Part shown: in pieces, positions 59,264-64,000 of the stretch
Layout of the letters: the number at the start of each line of letters is the position of its first letter
Position numbering within the stretch: the stretch's first letter is position 1
DNA from: Marinomonas sp. THO17
GTDB lineage: Bacteria > Pseudomonadota > Gammaproteobacteria > Pseudomonadales > Marinomonadaceae
Direction of reading: 5' to 3'
Assembly (NCBI RefSeq): GCF_040436405.1
Contig: NZ_AP031575.1
Coordinates: 1,878,501-1,942,500, forward strand
DNA length: 64,000 nucleotides
Translations under genes and position numbers: made by a program
Notes under the pieces: model-generated
Told to the model about the DNA's origin: nothing
Database searches by the model: none
The model's input: the letters and a program-made list of their open reading frames with translations, nothing else

Positions 59264-60286
59264 TCAACCTACATTTTTAATATACCAAGGCATAGCCTTG
59301 GCGATCCCATCCATAATACAGTATTCAGGTGCATAGCCTAATCTACTTTTGGCTTTGCCAATATCAGCTTGAGAATGGCGCACATCGCCAGCACGAAAAT
59401 CACGATATACCGCTTGTATATCATAAACCAGACCGTTTTTAGCTAACGCAGTTTGCAGCGCATGAAATAAATCATTTAAGGTCGTACGGTCACCGAGAGC
59501 AACATTATACACTTCGTTTTTAGCATCTTCTGGAGCAGTGGCGGCAAGAATATTCATTTGAACGGTATTTTCAATGAAACAAAAATCTCGACTTGTTTCG
59601 CCATCGCCATTAATAAATACTTCATGTCCTTCGATCATAGACGCAGTCCACTTTGGAATAACGGCCGCATAGGCACCATTGGGGTCTTGTCGCTGCCCAA
59701 ATACGTTAAAGTAACGCAAGCCTATCGTTTCAAAACCATAAGTTTTGGCAAACACATCTGCATAAAGTTCGTTGACATATTTCGTTACTGCATAAGGAGA
59801 AAGCGGCTTGCCGATATTATCTTCTACCTTGGGTAATGCAGGGTGATCGCCATAAGTAGAACTGCTTGCTGCATAGGTAAAACTTTTCACTTCTGCATCA
59901 CGCGCTGCTACCAACATGTTCAAGAACCCACTGATGTTGGTTGCGTTTGTAGTGATAGGGTCGTTTATTGAACGAGGAACAGATCCAAGTGCTGCTTGAT
60001 GCAACACATAATCCACACCTGAACAACCTTTTCTACAGTCATCCAAATTACAGATATCACCTTCAATAAAAGTAAAGCCAGCCCACTGCTCAGCATTGAC
60101 CAATCCTTTAACCTCATCTAAGTTGTGCTGATGCCCCGTCACAAAGTTATCTAAACCAATAACTTTTTGGTTAAGCTTCAACAAATGCTCCAATAAATTA
60201 GAACCAATAAAGCCAGCAACGCCGGTTATCAGCCATGTTTTAGGCTGTAATTTTAATGTTTCAGTTGATTTTTGATACGCTGTCAT
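59264..60286 (-). CDS. wbpP: UDP-N-acetylglucosamine 4-epimerase (WbpP/TviC-like)
   Basis: A 340-residue extended [22 protein letters not shown], catalytic [17 protein letters not shown] and [18 protein letters not shown], and [20 protein letters not shown]. The N-terminal extension before the NAD loop and the [12 protein letters not shown] segment are typical of WbpP/TviC, which act on UDP-GlcNAc or UDP-GlcNAcA. Together with the next gene it makes UDP-GalNAcA. Located 23 bases after the dehydrogenase. Confidence 0.92.
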   Translation of the reverse strand: MTAYQKSTETLKLQPKTWLITGVAGFIGSNLLEHLLKLNQKVIGLDNFVTGHQHNLDEVKGLVNAEQWAGFTFIEGDICNLDDCRKGCSGVDYVLHQAALGSVPRSINDPITTNATNISGFLNMLVAARDAEVKSFTYAASSSTYGDHPALPKVEDNIGKPLSPYAVTKYVNELYADVFAKTYGFETIGLRYFNVFGQRQDPNGAYAAVIPKWTASMIEGHEVFINGDGETSRDFCFIENTVQMNILAATAPEDAKNEVYNVALGDRTTLNDLFHALQTALAKNGLVYDIQAVYRDFRAGDVRHSQADIGKAKSRLGYAPEYCIMDGIAKAMPWYIKNVG

Positions 60287-60309
60287 TCTATTTATCTGTC
60301 CTTTCTTGT

Positions 60310-61578
60310 TTACAAGCGTAAATCAGCTTGTTCGCGAGGCAATACATATTTCAGATCATACAGTACATGCTCGCTCTTACCCAATGAGCGAATTTTAGCT
60401 GTCCCCATCTGTGCGAATTCATCATGAGCAACCGCTAGAATAATGCCGTCATATTGACCAGCAGCTGGGTCATCAATTGGAGAAATATCATATTCATGTT
60501 CCGCTTCTTTTGCATTGATCCAAGGATCATAGCAATCAACTTGCACACCGAAGTCTTGTAGTTCCTGAATAATATTGACAACCTTGGTGTTACGTAGATC
60601 AGGACAATTTTCCTTAAAGGTTAAACCTAATACCAATACCCGAGCACCATCTACATGAATACGCTTTTTCAGCATGGCTTTCACCAGCTGGCTAGCTACA
60701 TAGACCCCCATACCATCGTTTAAACGACGACCAGCTAAAATAATCTCTGGATGGTAGCCAACAGATTGTGCCTTATGGGTAAGATAATAAGGATCAACAC
60801 CAATGCAATGCCCACCCACCAAGCCAGGACGAAACGGCAAGAAATTCCATTTAGTTCCTGCTGCTTTAAGCACTTCTTCGGTATCTATACCTAATTTGTT
60901 AAAAATCAACGACAGTTCGTTGATAAGTCCAATATTGACATCACGCTGAGTGTTTTCGATGACTTTAGCCGCCTCGGCTACCTTAATAGAAGATGCTTTA
61001 TGTGTGCCAGCAGTAATAATAGAACGGTACAATTGATCAATGGTTTCCGCTATTTCTGGTGTGGAACCAGATGTCACTTTCAAAATAGTCGTCACACGAT
61101 GCTCTTTATCACCTGGGTTAATACGCTCTGGGCTGTATCCACAGAAAAAGTCTTTATTAAAAGTTAGTCCAGAAACACTCTCTAGAACTGGAACACAATC
61201 TTCTTCGGTCGCACCAGGATATACAGTAGATTCATATATCACGATGTCCCCCCGTTTAAGCACTTTACCAATGGTTTCACTTGCCTTAATAAGCGGAGTA
61301 AGGTCCGGCTGTTTATGCTCATTGATCGGTGTTGGCACGGTGACAATAAATACATTACAGGCTTTTAAACCATCTAACGAATTACTGTATGTTAAATATT
61401 CAGCCGACGCTAACTCAGCATCATCCACTTCTAACGTACTATCATGACCATTAGTCAATTCGGCCAAACGAATGGAATTAATATCGAAGCCTAGTACTGG
61501 ATATTTCTTGCCAAATTCTACCGCTAGCGGAAGGCCTACATAACCTAAACCAATAATAGCAAGTCTAAAATGATTCAT
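60310..61578 (-). CDS. wbpO: UDP-N-acetyl-D-hexosamine 6-dehydrogenase (WbpO/TviB-like)
   Basis: A 422-residue UDP-sugar dehydrogenase. NAD loop [20 protein letters not shown], active-site Cys in [15 protein letters not shown], and a C-terminal domain with [20 protein letters not shown]. WbpO/TviB oxidise UDP-GalNAc or UDP-GlcNAc at C6 to the uronic acid. In the order of this operon, it supplies the uronic acid that the AsnB-like enzyme upstream could amidate. Confidence 0.94.
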   Translation of the reverse strand: MNHFRLAIIGLGYVGLPLAVEFGKKYPVLGFDINSIRLAELTNGHDSTLEVDDAELASAEYLTYSNSLDGLKACNVFIVTVPTPINEHKQPDLTPLIKASETIGKVLKRGDIVIYESTVYPGATEEDCVPVLESVSGLTFNKDFFCGYSPERINPGDKEHRVTTILKVTSGSTPEIAETIDQLYRSIITAGTHKASSIKVAEAAKVIENTQRDVNIGLINELSLIFNKLGIDTEEVLKAAGTKWNFLPFRPGLVGGHCIGVDPYYLTHKAQSVGYHPEIILAGRRLNDGMGVYVASQLVKAMLKKRIHVDGARVLVLGLTFKENCPDLRNTKVVNIIQELQDFGVQVDCYDPWINAKEAEHEYDISPIDDPAAGQYDGIILAVAHDEFAQMGTAKIRSLGKSEHVLYDLKYVLPREQADLRL

Positions 61579-61641
61579 TAATTTACTCCAAAACTTCTTC
61601 TTTAAAATACAAAACAGAATTTGAATATTTAACCTACTATA

Positions 61642-63558
61642 TCAGCGATTCTGATCTAACCAAGCTTGAAACATCAACACAGTCCATAGCTGAGCTTGCC
61701 AGTTTCGTTTACCCGCAATGTGCTCTTGCCATTTTTGACGTACTAGCGATACATCAAAGAAGCCCTCTTCCTGTAATCGTTGTGTATCTAATAAATTTTC
61801 TGCCCATGCTTTTAATGGTCCTCTTAGCCATTCAGCCAAAGGCACACCAAAGCCCATTTTAGGACGTTCAATAAGCTCCTTAGGCACATGTTTATACAAA
61901 ACTTCTCGTAGTACCCATTTACCAACACCATTACGAATTTTATATTCAAGTGGTAACGATGCAGCAAACTCTATAACAGATGGATCAAGAAAAGGAACAC
62001 GAGTTTCTAGAGACACAGCCATTGCAGCACGATCTACCTTAGCTAATATATCAGTTGGCAAATATCCGACCATGTCTTGTACCATCATTCTTTCTATAGG
62101 CTTTAAAAAACTAAGATCTGGGGTGGCTAATACTCCCTTATTCCGATTTATCAACCACATATCAGGTTCATCAACACTAGATATTAAGCTTGTATACAAA
62201 TCATCAACATTTTTACTAGATAAAACCTTAGCACCTTTATGAAGCTTATCGCCTATATTTACCTGAGGCCTATTCGAGGGAGTTATAATATTGAATAATT
62301 TAGACCAATGCTCGGGTGAAACAGATTGAATGCTACTGCTAACTAACTTACGTAACGGTACTGGAATTGGCGATAAATATTTCCAAATATTGTTAGTCAT
62401 AGTGTAACGGTTATAACCACCAAACAACTCATCACCGGCATCACCAGATAGACTAACGGTGACTTTTTGCTTAGCTATTTGAGAAACCAAGTACGTCGGA
62501 ATTTGAGAGGAATCAGCAAATGGTTCGTCATAAATGTGTGGCAGCTTAGGAATAACATCTAAAGCATCTTGCCCAGATACATACATATCGTAATGATCTG
62601 TGCTTAAATGCTGAGCAACAGCACGTGCATGTTCTGCTTCGTTATACTCTTTGTCATCAAAACCAATAGAGAAGGTTTTTATTTTTTTCATTGATTGAGC
62701 TTGCATCAACGCCACGATAGCACTTGAGTCCACTCCGCCAGACAAAAAAGCACCAAGCGGAACATCGGCATTCATTTGCAATGCAACCGCGCCTTTTAGA
62801 GTTTCTCCTAATCGAGCTACCGCATCATTTTCAGTGCCGCTGAAGGGACTCATCATTCCGCTTCTTTGCACCTCAACTGTTGACCAATAAATAGCCTTAT
62901 TAACTGCATCATCACCTATTTTAACGCTGACAATACAGCCAGGCTCTAATTTATAGAGATTTTCATAAATAGAATAGGGTGCTGGAATAGCGTTATAACG
63001 AAGATATAATGCTAGCGCATCATGAGAAATCAAGTTATTAAATTTTGGCAATGTTCTAAGAGCTTTTAATTCTGAAGAAAATACGAAGTTATCATTGACC
63101 CAACCATAATAGAGTGGTTTTTCCCCCATTCGATCACGCGCAAGTGATAACGTTTCATTTTCCTTATCCCACAAAGCAATGGCAAACATGCCTTTGCTCT
63201 TTTTTAGGGTTGCTTCTAATCCCCATTTCTCGATCGCTGCTAATAATGTTTCTGTATCAGAATGACCACGCCAAAGCCTTGTCTCATCGCGCTCTAATTC
63301 AGTACGTAATAAATGATGATTATAAATTTCACCATTGAAGACTAATGCATACCTCTCAGATATTGATTGCATAGGTTGATGCCCAGCAGAGCTTAAATCC
63401 ACAATAGATAACCTAGCATGTGCCAAACCGATACCCGCACTTTGGTCAAACCAAATCCCTTGATCGTCAGGGCCACGATGCCGAATTGCATTAACCATAT
63501 TAGATAAATCAATATCTGGCGAAGTAGACTTCCCTAAAAAACCCGCTATTCCACACAT
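61642..63558 (-). CDS. AsnB-like glutamine-hydrolysing amidotransferase (WbpS-like)
   Basis: A 638-residue protein. The class II glutamine amidotransferase domain starts MCGIAGFLGKST with nucleophilic Cys-2, and continues AIRHRGPDDQG and HARLSIVDLSSAGHQPM. The C-terminal synthetase domain has the PP-loop VPLGAFLSGGVDSSAIVALM. In O-antigen loci such proteins (WbpS) convert a uronic acid carboxylate into an amide, e.g. GalNAcA to GalNAcAN. Its ATG overlaps the stop of the upstream GT gene by one base, placing it in the glycan operon rather than as the general asparagine synthetase. Confidence 0.9.
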   Translation of the reverse strand: MCGIAGFLGKSTSPDIDLSNMVNAIRHRGPDDQGIWFDQSAGIGLAHARLSIVDLSSAGHQPMQSISERYALVFNGEIYNHHLLRTELERDETRLWRGHSDTETLLAAIEKWGLEATLKKSKGMFAIALWDKENETLSLARDRMGEKPLYYGWVNDNFVFSSELKALRTLPKFNNLISHDALALYLRYNAIPAPYSIYENLYKLEPGCIVSVKIGDDAVNKAIYWSTVEVQRSGMMSPFSGTENDAVARLGETLKGAVALQMNADVPLGAFLSGGVDSSAIVALMQAQSMKKIKTFSIGFDDKEYNEAEHARAVAQHLSTDHYDMYVSGQDALDVIPKLPHIYDEPFADSSQIPTYLVSQIAKQKVTVSLSGDAGDELFGGYNRYTMTNNIWKYLSPIPVPLRKLVSSSIQSVSPEHWSKLFNIITPSNRPQVNIGDKLHKGAKVLSSKNVDDLYTSLISSVDEPDMWLINRNKGVLATPDLSFLKPIERMMVQDMVGYLPTDILAKVDRAAMAVSLETRVPFLDPSVIEFAASLPLEYKIRNGVGKWVLREVLYKHVPKELIERPKMGFGVPLAEWLRGPLKAWAENLLDTQRLQEEGFFDVSLVRQKWQEHIAGKRNWQAQLWTVLMFQAWLDQNR

Positions 63559-64000
63559 TATCTTTTGTAGCCTTCTAGTTCTTTATACAGATCTATATAA
63601 CGAGACACCATTTTATCTACAGAATACTTCTCAACTATACGTTGATTCAGCACTAGCCCAAGCTCATTTCGCTCCTCAACTGTTTTTTCCAACAAATCGA
63701 TAAGTTTATTAGCTAAGTCGATAGAGTTATTAATTTCAGCAATAGGTACATTTTCCCCACCTAATGCTGCGGCATCACCAGCATCAGTAGATATACATGG
63801 AACGCCCGCTAACATAGCCTCTCCCAATACATTAGGAAACCCTTCACTACGTGAAGGCAAACAGAAAATATCCATTGCCTTTAAACACACAGAGACATCA
63901 GAACGTTCACCAACTAAAATAAAATTATCAGGATAAGATGTTTTGTTAATCCATCCAGTGACTTTCGAATTAGATAATTCCAAATCACGACCAACCATCA
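63558..64000 (-). CDS. GT4-family glycosyltransferase, 5' part outside window
   Basis: The frame is open at the right edge; the last 146 or so residues are present. They contain NFILVGERSDVSVCLKAMDI and the donor-site E-x7-E motif PSRSEGFPNVLGEAMLAGVP, the C-terminal half of a GT-B transferase. The start must be upstream of 64000, so the Met at 63998 is internal. First visible gene of the minus-strand glycan operon. Confidence 0.85.
   Translation of the reverse strand, partial: MVGRDLELSNSKVTGWINKTSYPDNFILVGERSDVSVCLKAMDIFCLPSRSEGFPNVLGEAMLAGVPCISTDAGDAAALGGENVPIAEINNSIDLANKLIDLLEKTVEERNELGLVLNQRIVEKYSVDKMVSRYIDLYKELEGYKR

Overview
The window looks like a chromosomal segment of a marine gammaproteobacterium of the Oceanospirillales, most like Marinomonas. 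This is a judgement from gene content (paired AruF/AruG-type succinyltransferases, GlnK-AmtB, RadA, Rep, LysO, CobQ/CbiB, a GNAT-nitrilase fusion) and moderate GC, not from a database search.

Layout. 1-3750: housekeeping and accessory genes on the minus strand (PpnN cut by the window edge, an MFS carrier, a glutathione S-transferase, a glutaredoxin-like protein). 4128-10243: a compact, visibly AT-richer, one-strand run of six genes: threonine-dehydratase-like, diaminopimelate-decarboxylase-like, SHMT-like, ornithine-cyclodeaminase-like, a YqcI/YcgG-family protein (the family of heme-dependent N-oxygenases such as RohS and GntA) and an EamA exporter. I read it as an uncharacterised pathway that builds, N-oxygenates and exports a small amino-acid-derived metabolite; it is the most interesting part of the window. 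10252-12245: mobile-element debris (IS481 remnant split by an IS407-group IS3 element, a PIN-domain remnant, a possible zinc-binding remnant) ending at the 3' end of a tRNA-Arg(CCG) gene, which suggests a decayed tRNA-associated island.

12522-28104 is mostly core: cytochrome c5, Rep helicase, a BASS-family carrier, YifB, UbiK, glnK-amtB behind a clear sigma-54 promoter, a GNAT-nitrilase fusion, RadA, and MmsA with a divergent LysR regulator. 28257-33517 carries an RND efflux pair and a second LysR gene. 33948-39003 is an arginine succinyltransferase pathway operon (aruF-aruG-astD-astB) closed by a strong terminator. 39711-44439 carries gpt and late cobalamin genes (cbiB-cobD-cobU, with cobQ divergent).

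44543-64000 is dominated by surface polysaccharide: galE, a MATE pump, LysO, a GT4 transferase, an FKBP isomerase, an O-antigen-ligase-like protein, a GT8 transferase, a second IS407-group element, and a minus-strand operon (GT, AsnB-like amidotransferase, WbpO/TviB, WbpP/TviC, GT4, WbpV-like reductase, PglC-type phosphosugar transferase, WbpM-like dehydratase). Its gene complement resembles the Pseudomonas aeruginosa O6 locus and predicts a glycan with QuiNAc and amidated GalNAcA. The two IS407-group copies lie in the same orientation about 42 kb apart and carry different inactivating lesions.
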